From Arenibacter arenosicollis (GTDB taxonomy: Bacteria > Bacteroidota > Bacteroidia > Flavobacteriales > Flavobacteriaceae): a stretch of DNA of 64,000 nucleotides. The position numbers and the translations under genes are program-made. The stretch's first letter is position 1; every line of letters starts with the position of its first letter. Of this stretch, positions 55,334-64,000 are shown one piece after another. The notes beneath the pieces were generated by a model. It saw only the letters and a program-made list of their open reading frames with translations. It ran no database searches and was not told where the DNA came from. The stretch lies in NCBI RefSeq assembly GCF_014397245.1, contig NZ_JACLHY010000021.1:29071-93070 (forward strand), given 5' to 3'.

Positions 55334-57445
55334 CTAGAAATTTTTCAATTGCTCAAGAGCTTCCTGGGTTGTGGCCACCGGTAATTTACAGGTGTGGTCC
55401 TGACAAACATAAATAAAAGTGCCGTCATCGGCATATCGTCCTTTGAACAAAGGCAACTCACTACTTTTATTACTACCTACAATTAAGGTATTTGGTAAAT
55501 TGTGCTTCTGTAATTCTGCCAATAATTGCTTGGCATCATCCCCTACAACAGCAATTTCATAAAAGGGCAATGCTGATTTGAGCAACAAGGAATTCCATTT
55601 GGAATAGTTATAAGCATTTTCCTCTAAAACGGGAATCATGGACGAAAGCATGGACCGGGCCTTAAGTGTGGCTTCTTTATCATAGTCTATATGCCCTAAA
55701 AGGAGTAAATTCTCTGCCATGACGGCATTGGGTGAGGGCAATACCCCATCATCGGTCTTAATTATTTTGGCAATTAGTTCGTTACTGGAGTTAAAACTGT
55801 ACATGCCCGAATTTTCATCTGCAAATTTGGTTTTTGCAATTTGATTCAAGTTTTTGGCAAAATCCAAATAAGTCGAATCCATTGTTGAACTGTACAATTT
55901 TAAACTGGCATTGGCCAAAAAGGAATAATCCTCCAAAAATCCATCACTCTTTTTACTCCCCTTTTTGAAGGTATGTACCAATTGATTTTTGTCCAGACTA
56001 TTTTTCTCTATAAAACGGAACACTTCCTCCGCTTTATTCAAATAAGCGGTCTTCCCAAAAGTATTATAGGCATCTACAAAGCCAGTAATTAATAGGGCAT
56101 TCCAGGAGGTAATGATCTTATCATCCGTATTGGGCCGAATTCTTTTATTTCTTTCGGTTAATATTTTCTCTTGCCATCGGCCTTGGTAGGCTTCCCAATC
56201 TTCGGTAGAAATATTATTTTCCTCAATAAATTCCGCGTCGCCAGTGCTCCTAGAAAGAACATAGGCATCATTTTCCCAAATATTGGAACGCTTTATATTG
56301 AAATATTTGGCGAACAATTCAAAATCCGAGCCTAGTATAGACTTTAATTCCTCTTCTTTCCAAACATAAAATTTACCTTCCTCACCTTCACTATCAGCAT
56401 CGATAGCGGCGTAATAACCACCATCCGGGTTTTTCATTTCCCTATCCAAAAAGGAAATGGTTTCCTCCACCACCTTTTTATACAGCGGCTCATTAAACAC
56501 CTTGTAAGCTTTGGAATAAAGACCAATTAACTGGGCATTATCATATAACATTTTCTCAAAATGTGGCACCTTCCACTGTGCATCTGTGCTATACCTATAA
56601 AATCCACCTGCTATATGATCGTAGACCCCTCCCCAGGCCATTCTGTCCAGTGTAGTCTTAACAAAGCTTTTGGCCGACTCATCATTCGTAAGAACAGCAT
56701 AATCCAACAAAAAATCTAAATTAACGGGAATCATAAATTTTTGCGACCCTTTATTTCCGCCCCATTTCAGATCCCAGTTATCCTTCCATTTTTCAACACT
56801 TTTATTTAAAACTTCCGGGGTTAACATTCCTAGATCGGAAACAGGCTCTATTATATTTACTTCCTGTATCCCCTGAGCCACCATATCGGCATACTCATTG
56901 GCTTTTTTGGGGTCCTCCTTATATAGCTTGCTAACCTCGGACAAAACCTTGCTCCATTGTTCTTTGGTATGGTAGGTGCCTCCATAAATGGGCTTTCCGT
57001 TAGGCAGCGTAATTACATTCAAAGGCCAGCCTCCGTTGCCATTAATAAGCTGTAAAGCGGTCATATACACATGATCCACATCCGGTCTTTCTTCCCTATC
57101 CACTTTTATACTGATAAAGTTTTCATTCATCAACTTGGCCACCTCTTCATCTTCAAAAGTTTCTTCTTCCATGACGTGACACCAATGACAAGAGGAATAA
57201 CCCACACTAACCAATACCAACTTATCTTCCTTCTTAGCATCTTCCAGAGCCTTTGGACTCCATGGTCTCCAATTTACGGGGTTATGGGCGTGTTGCAATA
57301 AATAGGGACTGGTTTCATGAATAAGGTCATTGGTGTACTTATGGTCGTTTTTCTGACCTTTAATATCGGCACAGGAGAATAAGATCATTGTCATCATAAA
57401 AAATAGATTAACAAAAGAAAACCTAAGGCAGTAACTTCGCATCAT
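55334..57445 (-). CDS. Thioredoxin-domain (DUF255/YyaL, SPATA20-like) lipoprotein
   Basis: Large protein of about 703 residues. The N-terminal thioredoxin-like domain holds [21 protein letters not shown] with a CxxC redox pair and the family signature [21 protein letters not shown]. An all-helical six-hairpin-like part follows (about 200-700), with [29 protein letters not shown] typical of DUF255. The signal is likely read from [13 protein letters not shown] (ATG 57445 or 57442), with FSCA as lipobox; a start at 57493 adds 16 unlikely residues. Function of the family is unsettled. Confidence 0.9.
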   Translation of the reverse strand: MMRSYCLRFSFVNLFFMMTMILFSCADIKGQKNDHKYTNDLIHETSPYLLQHAHNPVNWRPWSPKALEDAKKEDKLVLVSVGYSSCHWCHVMEEETFEDEEVAKLMNENFISIKVDREERPDVDHVYMTALQLINGNGGWPLNVITLPNGKPIYGGTYHTKEQWSKVLSEVSKLYKEDPKKANEYADMVAQGIQEVNIIEPVSDLGMLTPEVLNKSVEKWKDNWDLKWGGNKGSQKFMIPVNLDFLLDYAVLTNDESAKSFVKTTLDRMAWGGVYDHIAGGFYRYSTDAQWKVPHFEKMLYDNAQLIGLYSKAYKVFNEPLYKKVVEETISFLDREMKNPDGGYYAAIDADSEGEEGKFYVWKEEELKSILGSDFELFAKYFNIKRSNIWENDAYVLSRSTGDAEFIEENNISTEDWEAYQGRWQEKILTERNKRIRPNTDDKIITSWNALLITGFVDAYNTFGKTAYLNKAEEVFRFIEKNSLDKNQLVHTFKKGSKKSDGFLEDYSFLANASLKLYSSTMDSTYLDFAKNLNQIAKTKFADENSGMYSFNSSNELIAKIIKTDDGVLPSPNAVMAENLLLLGHIDYDKEATLKARSMLSSMIPVLEENAYNYSKWNSLLLKSALPFYEIAVVGDDAKQLLAELQKHNLPNTLIVGSNKSSELPLFKGRYADDGTFIYVCQDHTCKLPVATTQEALEQLKNF

Positions 57446-57522
57446 AAAGACTAAATATTGTTCAGTTTTGAAAAATACAACAATTGATTTCAATTATTGT
57501 AGAATCAGATAAAGTTCTACCC

Positions 57523-58266
57523 CTATTTGATTGTTAATTTTTGGGCAAATCCAGCTTTTTTTTGTTTTACAAACCATTCATAAAGCTCATCATTTTCATA
57601 GGCCCTGTCCCAAGCGTTGTGTCCAACACCCTTATATATTGTAAAATTCACATTATATCCCATTTCCTTTAATTTGGCTACCATTTCTATAGATTCCGAT
57701 ATCGGGATCGACTTATCCTGATCGCCGTGAAAGACCCTAATGGGCATATCTTTATTTATCCATGAGGCATAAGGCACAGGTGTCATTCCACAAACTACGG
57801 CCAAAGCGGCAAATTTATCCGGATATTGAACGGCCATTTCCCAGGCTGCCCCACCGCCCCTACTAAGTCCGGTAAGGTATATTCTGTTTTCGTCCACTTT
57901 ATTTTGGGCAATAATGGTATCCAAGAGTTTATTTACAGCTCTAGTGTTCCACCACATTTTTTCGTTGGGATTCTGGGGAGCTAGAATTAAAAAAGGAAAT
58001 TTCTTGCCATGGGCAATGAGTTTTGGAGGACCATTGCGCTTAACGGATTTTAAATTCCCTCCCGCTTCACCTCCACCATGTAAAAAAAGTAATATAGGAA
58101 ACTTCTCGTCCGCATTTACCTCATAATTTTCAGGGTAATATAAATAGTACCGCAATGTTTCCGAAGTAGCAACCTCCATTTCCGAATGTACTAATTCCGG
58201 GGAAGATTGGGAGGCGCAACCCTCAAAAATAAATAGGCAGCAAAAAATTAATACTATTGGTTTCAT
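57523..58266 (-). CDS. Alpha/beta hydrolase lipoprotein (PHB-depolymerase/feruloyl-esterase-like)
   Basis: Lipoprotein of 247 residues (IFEGC, C17) with a carboxylesterase core: LFLHGGGEAGG (oxyanion), GLSRGGGAAWEMA (nucleophile Ser), FHGDQDKSIPISES (acid) and KGVGHNAWDRAY (base). Length and layout fit esterases of the PHB depolymerase or acetyl-xylan/feruloyl type. It is 29 bp from the DUF255 gene. It may remove acyl groups from a plant or algal polysaccharide. Confidence 0.87.
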   Translation of the reverse strand: MKPIVLIFCCLFIFEGCASQSSPELVHSEMEVATSETLRYYLYYPENYEVNADEKFPILLFLHGGGEAGGNLKSVKRNGPPKLIAHGKKFPFLILAPQNPNEKMWWNTRAVNKLLDTIIAQNKVDENRIYLTGLSRGGGAAWEMAVQYPDKFAALAVVCGMTPVPYASWINKDMPIRVFHGDQDKSIPISESIEMVAKLKEMGYNVNFTIYKGVGHNAWDRAYENDELYEWFVKQKKAGFAQKLTIK

Positions 58267-58593
58267 CTAATTAAATTTATTCTTCGTTCTAAGCCATATG
58301 GAATTTACAAAAAAACATATCGGTGCAGCAACTTTTTAATACGTCTCATTTTATGTTACTTTAATTATATTCCAAAGGAATTATTGTGATTATCACACAC
58401 CGTTCCAAATTGTTTGGAAATCCGCAAATTGATGCTATTTTATTCAAATTACGGTGTATATACGATTATTTAACATTCTGGATCATACCTTAAACAAAAA
58501 ACAGGATAATAGTTATAAAAGTCAAAATGTATTTTCTATTAGAGTTTTCAGTTTTACTTTGGTACTTTTATCGAGGATAACAAACATTTTAGT
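58267..58593. other. 327-bp intergenic region with two palindromes
   Basis: Divergent gap between the esterase and kdgK; no gene seen. It holds TGTGATTATCACA (58386-58398) and TTCCAAA-TTG-TTTGGAA (58404-58420) only 5 bp apart, probable operator-type sites. TGTGA..TCACA recalls Crp half-sites but with a 3-bp rather than 6-bp spacer. A TACTTTG (58555) followed by TACTTTTATCGA (58563-58574) precedes kdgK. Confidence 0.6.
58563..58574 (+). promoter_or_regulatory. Shared 12-bp element upstream of kdgK
   Basis: TACTTTTATCGA ends 19 bp before the kdgK ATG. The identical 12 bp occurs at 61835-61846 ahead of nagB. Both are preceded by a TA[CG]TTTG. TACTTTTA is itself close to TAnnTTTG, so this could be the -7 box with the start site in ATCGA, or a co-regulator site. 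Confidence 0.5.
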
Positions 58594-59616
58594 ATGAAGA
58601 AAGTCATCACTTTCGGAGAAATACTCCTAAGACTATCAACCGAAAGACACCTTCGTTTTTCGCAGGCAACCAATTTCAACGCTACCTATGGAGGTGGAGA
58701 GTTTAACGTAGCGGTATCTCTGGTCAATTATGGTTTTAACACCGAATTCGTTACGCGCTTGCCGAAGAACGATATTGGGGATTGTGCCCTACAAGAAATA
58801 AGAAAATACAATGTAGCTACCACGAACATACAGTTTGGCGGTGACCGTTTGGGCATTTATTTTTTGGAAACCGGTGCGGGAACACGAGGTAGCAAGGTAG
58901 TCTATGACAGGGCCAGCAGTGCCATTGCGGAAATAGAGACGAACACCATCGATTGGGAAGCTGTCTTTAAAGGCGCAGATTGGTTTCATTGGAGCGGAGT
59001 AACACCTGCCATTTCCAGCAATGCAGCAGCCGTTTGTCTAGAAGCTGTTAAGGCTGCCCATAAGATGGGAATCACCATTTCTTCCGATTTAAACTATCGC
59101 TCCAAATTATGGAAATACGGGAAAGAGCCAAAAGATATTATGCCGGAACTGCTTAAGTACAGCAATGTTATTTTAGGTGATTTGGATACTGCATTTTTCA
59201 TGACAGGTCAGGAAAAGCAAGATCCGGATTATCAAGATATGGACTCCTTGCCCGAACTATACGACCTTTTATATAAAAACTCTCCGGATCTAAGTTATGT
59301 AGCTACTACACTGCGTTATTCGGTAAATGCTTCCCACCAAAAAATTGGAGGAATCCTATATGATGGAAAAAAAATACATTACGCAAAAATCAGGGAAGTA
59401 ACTCCTGTGGTAGACCGCGTAGGTAGTGGGGACGCCTTTATGGGAGGATTGATATATGGTCTTTTACAAGATTCCATAGACAATCAACACACTATCGATT
59501 TTGCTGCAGCAGCCTGCTGTATAAAACACACCATTACGGGAGATTTCAACTTGGCCAGCCTTGAAGAGGTAGAGCTTTTGGCAGGAGGGGAATCTTCTGG
59601 AAAAGTAAGCAGATAA
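58594..59616 (+). CDS. kdgK: 2-keto-3-deoxygluconate kinase (PfkB family)
   Basis: Cytoplasmic sugar kinase of 340 residues. MKKVITFGEILLRLS and NATYGGGEFNVAVSLVNYG form the PfkB N-terminal signature; DRVGSGDAFMGGLIYGLL is the C-terminal ATP/catalytic motif with the Asp base in GSGDAF. KDG kinase is assigned from the next gene (KDPG aldolase, 16 bp on) and nearby uxuA; sequence alone would only give PfkB. It phosphorylates 2-keto-3-deoxygluconate to KDPG. Confidence 0.88.
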   Translation: MKKVITFGEILLRLSTERHLRFSQATNFNATYGGGEFNVAVSLVNYGFNTEFVTRLPKNDIGDCALQEIRKYNVATTNIQFGGDRLGIYFLETGAGTRGSKVVYDRASSAIAEIETNTIDWEAVFKGADWFHWSGVTPAISSNAAAVCLEAVKAAHKMGITISSDLNYRSKLWKYGKEPKDIMPELLKYSNVILGDLDTAFFMTGQEKQDPDYQDMDSLPELYDLLYKNSPDLSYVATTLRYSVNASHQKIGGILYDGKKIHYAKIREVTPVVDRVGSGDAFMGGLIYGLLQDSIDNQHTIDFAAAACCIKHTITGDFNLASLEEVELLAGGESSGKVSR

Positions 59617-59632
59617 CCACTAGAAGATTCAT

Positions 59633-60301
59633 ATGTCACAGTTTACGAGAATTGAAGTTGCCACATTAATGAAAGAAACGGGGCTTGTTCCCTTATTTTA
59701 TCATCCAGATGTGGAATTAGGAAAAAAAATACTAAAAGCATGCTACGACGGCGGTGCTAGATTAATAGAATTCACCGCGCGTGGAGATTTTGCCCACGAA
59801 GTTTTTGCGGAATTAAATAAGTTCGTCATTAAGGAATTGCCGGAAATGGCGGTAGGTGTGGGATCGATAACCGATGCGGCAGCCGCTTCGCTATATATGC
59901 AAATGGGTGCCAATTTTATTGTAACCCCCTCTTTGCGGGAAGATATTGCCTTAGTCTGTAATCGTAGAAAGGTTTTATGGAGCCCTGGATGTGGCTCCCT
60001 AACAGAAATCAATAGAGCTGAGGAACTGGGTTGTGAAATCATAAAATTATTTCCCGGCGCCAATTACGGTCCAAGTTTTGTTAAAGCCATAAGGGGACCT
60101 CAACCATGGACCAATGTGATGCCTACGGGCGGGGTAACCTTGGAAGAGTCCAACTTAAAAGGTTGGTTCAATTCAGGTGTCACCTGTGTAGGTATGGGCT
60201 CTAACCTAATTAGCAAATCGGTATTGGAAAATAAAGATTACAGTGGCTTGGAACAGACTGTGAGGGAAACTCTGACCCTGATAAAGAAAATACGGAATTA
60301 G
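59633..60301 (+). CDS. kdgA: 2-keto-3-deoxy-6-phosphogluconate / 4-hydroxy-2-oxoglutarate aldolase
   Basis: Class I aldolase of 222 residues that splits KDPG to pyruvate and glyceraldehyde-3-phosphate. GLVPLFYHPDVELGKKIL begins it, ARLIEFTARGDF (arginine and glutamate of the active site), GVGSITDAAAA and VTPS follow, and the Schiff-base lysine lies in IIKLFPGANYGPSFVKAIRGP. It sits 16 bp after kdgK and ends before a bidirectional terminator facing uxuA. The product glyceraldehyde-3-phosphate can enter GapA. Confidence 0.94.
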   Translation: MSQFTRIEVATLMKETGLVPLFYHPDVELGKKILKACYDGGARLIEFTARGDFAHEVFAELNKFVIKELPEMAVGVGSITDAAAASLYMQMGANFIVTPSLREDIALVCNRRKVLWSPGCGSLTEINRAEELGCEIIKLFPGANYGPSFVKAIRGPQPWTNVMPTGGVTLEESNLKGWFNSGVTCVGMGSNLISKSVLENKDYSGLEQTVRETLTLIKKIRN

Positions 60302-60343
60302 TATTCGAGCCTGTTAATTGGCTTCCAAATATATTAACAATAG

Positions 60344-60378
60344 AAAACCCTCCAATTTTGTTAAAAACGGAGGGTTTT
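60344..60378. terminator. Bidirectional terminator between kdgA and uxuA
   Basis: AAAACCCTCC (60344-60353) pairs with GGAGGGTTTT (60369-60378), a 10-bp perfect stem with a 15-nt loop. T-runs follow on both strands, as expected between convergent genes. Confidence 0.88.
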
Positions 60379-60425
60379 ATGTTTAATCTATTCTCGATTT
60401 TCCCTGAACTTGGATTTATTAAATC

Positions 60426-61613
60426 TTAAAGGGACTTTCTTATTCCCAATTCAAGTCCTCTTAATTCTGCAAGACCTCTAAGCCTTCCTATGGCAGAATA
60501 CCCTGGGTTTGTCTTTTTCCTAAGGTCATCCAACATTTTATGTCCGTGATCTGGACGCATTGGCATTCGAAGATCTTTCCTTCCGGAAGCGCTTCTTTTT
60601 TGTTGCTCTTCCACCAAAGCCTTCAGCACACCATACATATCCACGTCCCCGGCCAAATGATCGGCTTCGTGAAAATTACCCTTTTCATCCCGCGCCGTGC
60701 TTCTCAAATGCATAAAGTGAATTCGGTGCCCTAAGCGCTTTACCATTCCCACCAAATCATTGTCCGCTCTAACCCCAAAAGACCCGGTACAAAAGGTTAG
60801 TCCGTTATTGGGGCTATCCACCGCATTGTACAGATCCAAAATATCCTGCTCCGTACTTACCACCCTTGGCAAGCCTAGGATCGGATATGGAGGATCGTCT
60901 GGGTGAATGCACATACGCACCCCTCCTTTTTCGGCAACCGGAATAATACTCTTTAAAAAAGAAAAGAGATTTTGCTTTAATTCTTTGGCTCCAACATGTT
61001 CATAGGTGGCCAAAATCTTATTAAATTCCTTTAGGCTATAACCTTCCTCTGCCCCTGGCAGGCCAGCAATAATATTTTGGACCAATTTCTTCCGATCCTT
61101 TTCAGAGGTTTTTTCAAAATACTCCTTGGCAGCTTTCTGCTCCTCCGCTGTATATGATTTTTCTGCCCCAGGACGTTTAAGCAAGAATAGTTCAAAAGCG
61201 GCAAAAGCATCCTTCTCAAACCTCAAGGCCGTGGACCCATCTTCCAACTCAAAATCCAGATTGGTACGTGTCCAATCCAAAACAGGCATAAAATTGTAAC
61301 AAATTGTATCTATGCCACAGGAAGCCAAATTGGCTATGGTAGTCTTGTAATTTTCCACATATTGCTGATAGTCTCCCTGTTGTGTCTTAATACTTTCATG
61401 TATGGGAACACTTTCAACCACCGACCAGGTCAATCCAACCGCTTCAATGGTTGCTTTTCTTTTCTTAATTTCCTCCACAGGCCAAATCTCCCCATTGGGA
61501 ATGTGATGAAGGGCGGTAACTACACCGGTAGCTCCTGATTGTTTAATATCCATCAAGGTAACAGGATCTTTGGGCCCATACCATCTCCATGTATTTTCTA
61601 AAGTCAAACTCAT
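60426..61613 (-). CDS. uxuA: Mannonate dehydratase
   Basis: Protein of 395 residues that dehydrates D-mannonate to 2-keto-3-deoxygluconate. The start at 61613 gives [20 protein letters not shown], the family N-terminus; an in-frame ATG 30 bp upstream is less likely. Conserved elements include [63 protein letters not shown] and [14 protein letters not shown]. It is convergent with kdgK-kdgA, which take its product onward. uxuB and uxaC are not in the window. Confidence 0.96.
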   Translation of the reverse strand: MSLTLENTWRWYGPKDPVTLMDIKQSGATGVVTALHHIPNGEIWPVEEIKKRKATIEAVGLTWSVVESVPIHESIKTQQGDYQQYVENYKTTIANLASCGIDTICYNFMPVLDWTRTNLDFELEDGSTALRFEKDAFAAFELFLLKRPGAEKSYTAEEQKAAKEYFEKTSEKDRKKLVQNIIAGLPGAEEGYSLKEFNKILATYEHVGAKELKQNLFSFLKSIIPVAEKGGVRMCIHPDDPPYPILGLPRVVSTEQDILDLYNAVDSPNNGLTFCTGSFGVRADNDLVGMVKRLGHRIHFMHLRSTARDEKGNFHEADHLAGDVDMYGVLKALVEEQQKRSASGRKDLRMPMRPDHGHKMLDDLRKKTNPGYSAIGRLRGLAELRGLELGIRKSL

Positions 61614-61662
61614 TAATTTTAATTTTTTTAAATAAAATATCACTCCAAAAGTGGCAATTCGA

Positions 61663-61670
61663 CAAAACTA
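61663..61670 (-). promoter_or_regulatory. Candidate -7 element for uxuA
   Basis: CAAAACTA on the plus strand reads TAGTTTTG on the minus strand, a match to TAnnTTTG, 49 bp before the uxuA ATG (61613). No convincing -33 element is seen. Confidence 0.4.
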
Positions 61671-61757
61671 TTTCAATTCAGCTGTTCTTGAAAGTAAATA
61701 ATTCACCAATATATTAATTTTAAAAGTAATGCCAGTACCATATTTGGGAAAGATTAT

Positions 61758-61784
61758 AAGTATAACAAAATATATTTTATACTT
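61758..61784. promoter_or_regulatory. 27-bp nested palindrome between uxuA and nagB
   Basis: AAGTATAA (61758-61765) and TTATACTT (61777-61784) are an 8-bp inverted repeat; within it lies a second perfect palindrome AAAATATATTTT (61767-61778). It stands between the divergent uxuA and nagB starts and may bind a dimeric regulator of either gene. The 12-bp palindrome is AT-only, so chance is not negligible. Confidence 0.4.
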
Positions 61785-61834
61785 AAACTTGGTTAAAATT
61801 CCTTATCTTTTTTAGGCATTTAAATAGTTTGTAC

Positions 61835-61846
61835 TACTTTTATCGA
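61835..61846 (+). promoter_or_regulatory. Shared 12-bp element upstream of nagB
   Basis: TACTTTTATCGA, identical to 58563-58574, ends 34 bp before the nagB ATG and is preceded by TAGTTTG (61825-61831). It suggests a shared promoter type or regulator for kdgK and nagB. Confidence 0.5.
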
Positions 61847-61880
61847 TTCAACCAAAAATGAATAAAAAATCTAGCTATCC

Positions 61881-63809
61881 ATGATTAAAAGTAAAATCGA
61901 CAAGGTTACCAGTTTTGAAAAAAGGTTTGAAAAAATCAACACGGTCATCTTTGAATCTTCAGAGGTTGCGTCCAAAGCAGCTGCGGCTGAAATTGCGACA
62001 TTAATTAAGAAAAAACAAAAAGCAAAGGAGATGTGTGTCCTTGGCCTCGCTACAGGTTCCACTCCAAAAAGGTTGTACGCTGAACTGGTGCGTTTACACA
62101 AGGAAGAAAATCTTAGTTTTAAAAATGTGATAGCCTTCAACTTGGATGAATATTATCCAATGGAACCAGATGCCATACAGAGTTATGTGCGGTTCATGAA
62201 GGAATTGCTATTTAACCATGTAGATATAGAACCTGGAAATTATCATATTCCGGATGGCACATTGGAAAAAAAGGATATTGCGGATTACTGTAAAGAGTAT
62301 GAAGCCAAAATAGACGCTTTGGGTGGGATAGACCTGCAAATCTTAGGTATTGGTGGTAATGGACATATTGGTTTCAACGAATCGGGATCCCTCCCCAATT
62401 CCAAAACAAGATTGGTTACCCTAGATCATATTACCAGAGTTGCGGCGAGTAAAGATTTCCAAGGCCTATATAATACTCCCAAAACTGCGATAACACTGGG
62501 AATAAAGCAAATAATGCAGGCCAAACAAGTAATCCTTATGGCCTGGGGTGAAGGCAAATCATCTATCATTAAAGCTTCCGTTGAGGGACCTATTACGGAA
62601 CAGGTGCCTGCATCCTACCTACAGGAACATCCCAATAGTGTGTTTATCCTAGATCAGGGATCTTCTACCAAACTAACCAGGGTAAGTACCCCATGGATAG
62701 TTGAGAAGGTAGAGTGGGATGAAAAAATGATCAAGAAAGCCGTTGTTGGACTAGCATTAAGACTGGAGAAAGCTGTTCTTATGCTTACAGAGGCCGACTA
62801 TATAGAAAACGGTATGAGCGATTTGTTGACGGAAGTTGGCGACGCCTATGATATTAATATTCGAATTTTCAATCAACTACAACATACAATTACCGGGTGG
62901 CCGGGAGGAAAACCCAATGCGGAGGACACCAATAGACCGGAAAGAGCAAATCCCGCAAAAAAGCGTGTGCTTATTTTTAGTCCGCACCCAGATGATGATA
63001 TAATTAGTATGGGTGGTACATTTATGCGTTTGCAGAACCAAGGCCATGAGGTACATGTGGCTTATCAAACCTCTGGAAACATAGCCGTTGCAGACGATGA
63101 AGCATTGCGATTCTCCGATTTCGTGATCGATTACAACCGTTCCTTTGGCCTTGACAATAAAAAATCTGTTGAAATTTATAAAAAGGCCACTGAGTTCATA
63201 AAAAACAAAAAGACCAGTGAAATTGATATTGAAGAGGTAAGAAATATCAAAGGACTTATACGTAGAAGTGAAGCAAGGGCTACAAGCTATTATGTTGGCC
63301 TTACGGACGAGCAGATACATTTTAACGATCTGCCTTTTTATGAAACCGGTACCATTGAGAAAAATCCTCCAGGAGAGGAAGATATCAAAATCACCATGGA
63401 TTTGATCGAAAAAATTAAACCCCACCAAATCTACGCCGCCGGAGATTTGGCAGACCCACACGGCACCCACAAAGTGTGTTTGGACATTATTTTTGAGTCC
63501 CTAAAGCGACTTAAATCAAAACCATATATGAAAGATTGTTGGGTATGGTTGTACAGGGGAGCATGGCAAGAATGGGATATTGAGGACATAGAAATGGCTG
63601 TACCAATGAGTCCAAGTCAGGTTTTGGCCAAACGATATGGAATTTTCAAGCATCAATCCCAAAAAGATGGTGTGGTATTCCAAGGATCTGATTCCAGGGA
63701 ATTTTGGCAGCGAGCTGAGGACAGGAACCAAGAAACTGCCGCCAAATACGACGAACTGGGATTGGCACATTACGCGGCCATGGAGGCATTTGTCCGCTAT
63801 AAATTTTAA
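61881..63809 (+). CDS. nagB: Glucosamine-6-phosphate deaminase fused to a PIG-L (LmbE-like) deacetylase domain
   Basis: Protein of 642 residues in two parts. The first (about 1-300) is NagB: LGLATGSTPKRLYAELVRLHK, AFNLDEYYP (acidic active-site), LGIGGNGHIGFNE and the following TRLVTLD, SVFILDQGSSTKLTR. The second (about 360-600) is a PIG-L domain: FSPHPDDDIISMGG (HPDDD at 369-373), LADPHGTHKVC (about 530). NagB turns glucosamine-6-phosphate into fructose-6-phosphate; PIG-L proteins are zinc N-deacetylases. The fusion could make one protein able to deacetylate and deaminate. It occurs widely in Bacteroidota, from memory. PfkA could use the product. Confidence 0.92.
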   Translation: MIKSKIDKVTSFEKRFEKINTVIFESSEVASKAAAAEIATLIKKKQKAKEMCVLGLATGSTPKRLYAELVRLHKEENLSFKNVIAFNLDEYYPMEPDAIQSYVRFMKELLFNHVDIEPGNYHIPDGTLEKKDIADYCKEYEAKIDALGGIDLQILGIGGNGHIGFNESGSLPNSKTRLVTLDHITRVAASKDFQGLYNTPKTAITLGIKQIMQAKQVILMAWGEGKSSIIKASVEGPITEQVPASYLQEHPNSVFILDQGSSTKLTRVSTPWIVEKVEWDEKMIKKAVVGLALRLEKAVLMLTEADYIENGMSDLLTEVGDAYDINIRIFNQLQHTITGWPGGKPNAEDTNRPERANPAKKRVLIFSPHPDDDIISMGGTFMRLQNQGHEVHVAYQTSGNIAVADDEALRFSDFVIDYNRSFGLDNKKSVEIYKKATEFIKNKKTSEIDIEEVRNIKGLIRRSEARATSYYVGLTDEQIHFNDLPFYETGTIEKNPPGEEDIKITMDLIEKIKPHQIYAAGDLADPHGTHKVCLDIIFESLKRLKSKPYMKDCWVWLYRGAWQEWDIEDIEMAVPMSPSQVLAKRYGIFKHQSQKDGVVFQGSDSREFWQRAEDRNQETAAKYDELGLAHYAAMEAFVRYKF

Positions 63810-63831
63810 ACTGAAATTAGTTTATAAACAC

Positions 63832-63862
63832 AAAAAGGCTGCCCGTTCGGGCAGCCTTTTTT
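63832..63862 (+). terminator. Intrinsic terminator of nagB
   Basis: AAAAAGGCTGCCCG (63832-63845) and CGGGCAGCCTTTTT (63848-63861) form a 14-bp stem with a 2-nt formal loop, followed by T and TATT. It lies 22 bp after the stop of the nagB fusion and 12 bp before the IS end. Confidence 0.92.
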
Positions 63863-63873
63863 ATTACAATAAG

Positions 63874-64000
63874 TGTCCCGTCCTAAAATAAGTTGACACA
63901 AAATCGACTTATTTATGAAACATTCAAAGATTACAGGTAATAAGCGTACACAACGCGATTACAATCTAGGTTTTAAATTGGCCGTTATTTCCCAAGTTGA
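63874..64000 (+). mobile_element. Left end of an IS3-type insertion sequence (partial)
   Basis: The segment starts with TGTCCCGTCCTAAAATAAG, a terminal repeat type I recall from Bacteroidota IS3 elements, followed by GTTGACAC and, 41 bp in, a transposase start. Only the left end is in the window, so the right repeat and target duplication cannot be checked. Confidence 0.75.
63915..64000 (+). CDS. IS3-family transposase OrfA, N-terminal fragment (runs off window)
   Basis: The ATG at 63915 opens a frame of 28 full codons to the window end. It begins MKHSKITGNKRTQRD and continues with YNLGFKLAVISQV, basic and helix-like as in the helix-turn-helix OrfA of IS3 group elements. Its position just inside the IS end fits that. 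The rest is outside the window. Confidence 0.75.
   Translation, partial: MKHSKITGNKRTQRDYNLGFKLAVISQV

Noticed and set aside
58386..58398. TGTGATTATCACA taken as a Crp site
   Set aside because: The half-site spacing is 3 bp, not 6 bp, so it does not match the known Crp operator. It is kept only as an unnamed palindrome.
62877..63470. 197-codon open frame on the minus strand inside the nagB fusion
   Set aside because: It overlaps the conserved PIG-L coding region, has no recognisable domain and is rich in residues unlike its neighbours. An antisense shadow.

Overview
The window is a low-G+C stretch of chromosome that looks like a marine member of the Flavobacteriaceae (Bacteroidota). The pointers are a SusC/RagA receptor, many Bacteroidota-style lipoproteins, promoter candidates close to TAnnTTTG, NagB fused to a PIG-L deacetylase, divergent tamB/tsaD, and an IS3-type insertion sequence end at the right edge. 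The genus cannot be fixed from the sequence alone. No rRNA, tRNA or CRISPR array was seen.

Positions 1-18508 form an accessory catabolic locus. A SusC receptor (cut by the left edge) and a PKD lipoprotein run leftward. Diverging from them is a four-gene run: ceramidase-fold enzyme 1, a PqaA-like protein, an alpha/beta hydrolase and a ChbG/HpnK-type deacetylase. After a FadL-type porin on the other strand comes a tight six-gene operon: BASS-type symporter, sugar MFS transporter, esterase, sialidase-like beta-propeller, and ceramidase-fold enzymes 2 and 3. I read this as an undescribed locus for a complex lipid or glycolipid (a sphingolipid-like or sialylated glycolipid is the favoured guess) or a heavily acylated glycan.

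Positions 18690-33514 are mixed. They hold an exonuclease/GIY-YIG fusion, a sulfur-linked set (metallo-beta-lactamase/rhodanese fusion, SulP permease, a small membrane protein missed by length cut-offs, and a cysteine-bearing Crp/Fnr regulator), a DUF1080 protein, a di-haem peroxidase, NamZ (peptidoglycan recycling), a LolE/FtsX-type permease, a fatty acid hydroxylase and RidA.

Positions 33507-47944 are core genome: a BadF-type kinase, gapA and pfkA, tamB divergent from tsaD, then TfoX-like, FG-GAP, rsmE, DUF4159, AI-2E exporter-family and methyltransferase genes.

Positions 48055-61613 return to carbohydrate functions. A VanX-like dipeptidase is followed by two near-duplicate pairs of GMC dehydrogenase plus Tat-lipoprotein small subunit. 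They flank a secreted TIM-barrel isomerase-like protein and carry duplicated upstream regions. This resembles the glucoside 3-dehydrogenase (LacA/LacC) and 3-keto-glycoside pathway. Next come a DUF255 protein, an esterase, and a hexuronate branch: kdgK-kdgA convergent with uxuA. The branch turns mannonate into pyruvate and glyceraldehyde-3-phosphate, which GapA can use. The nagB fusion and the insertion sequence end close the window.
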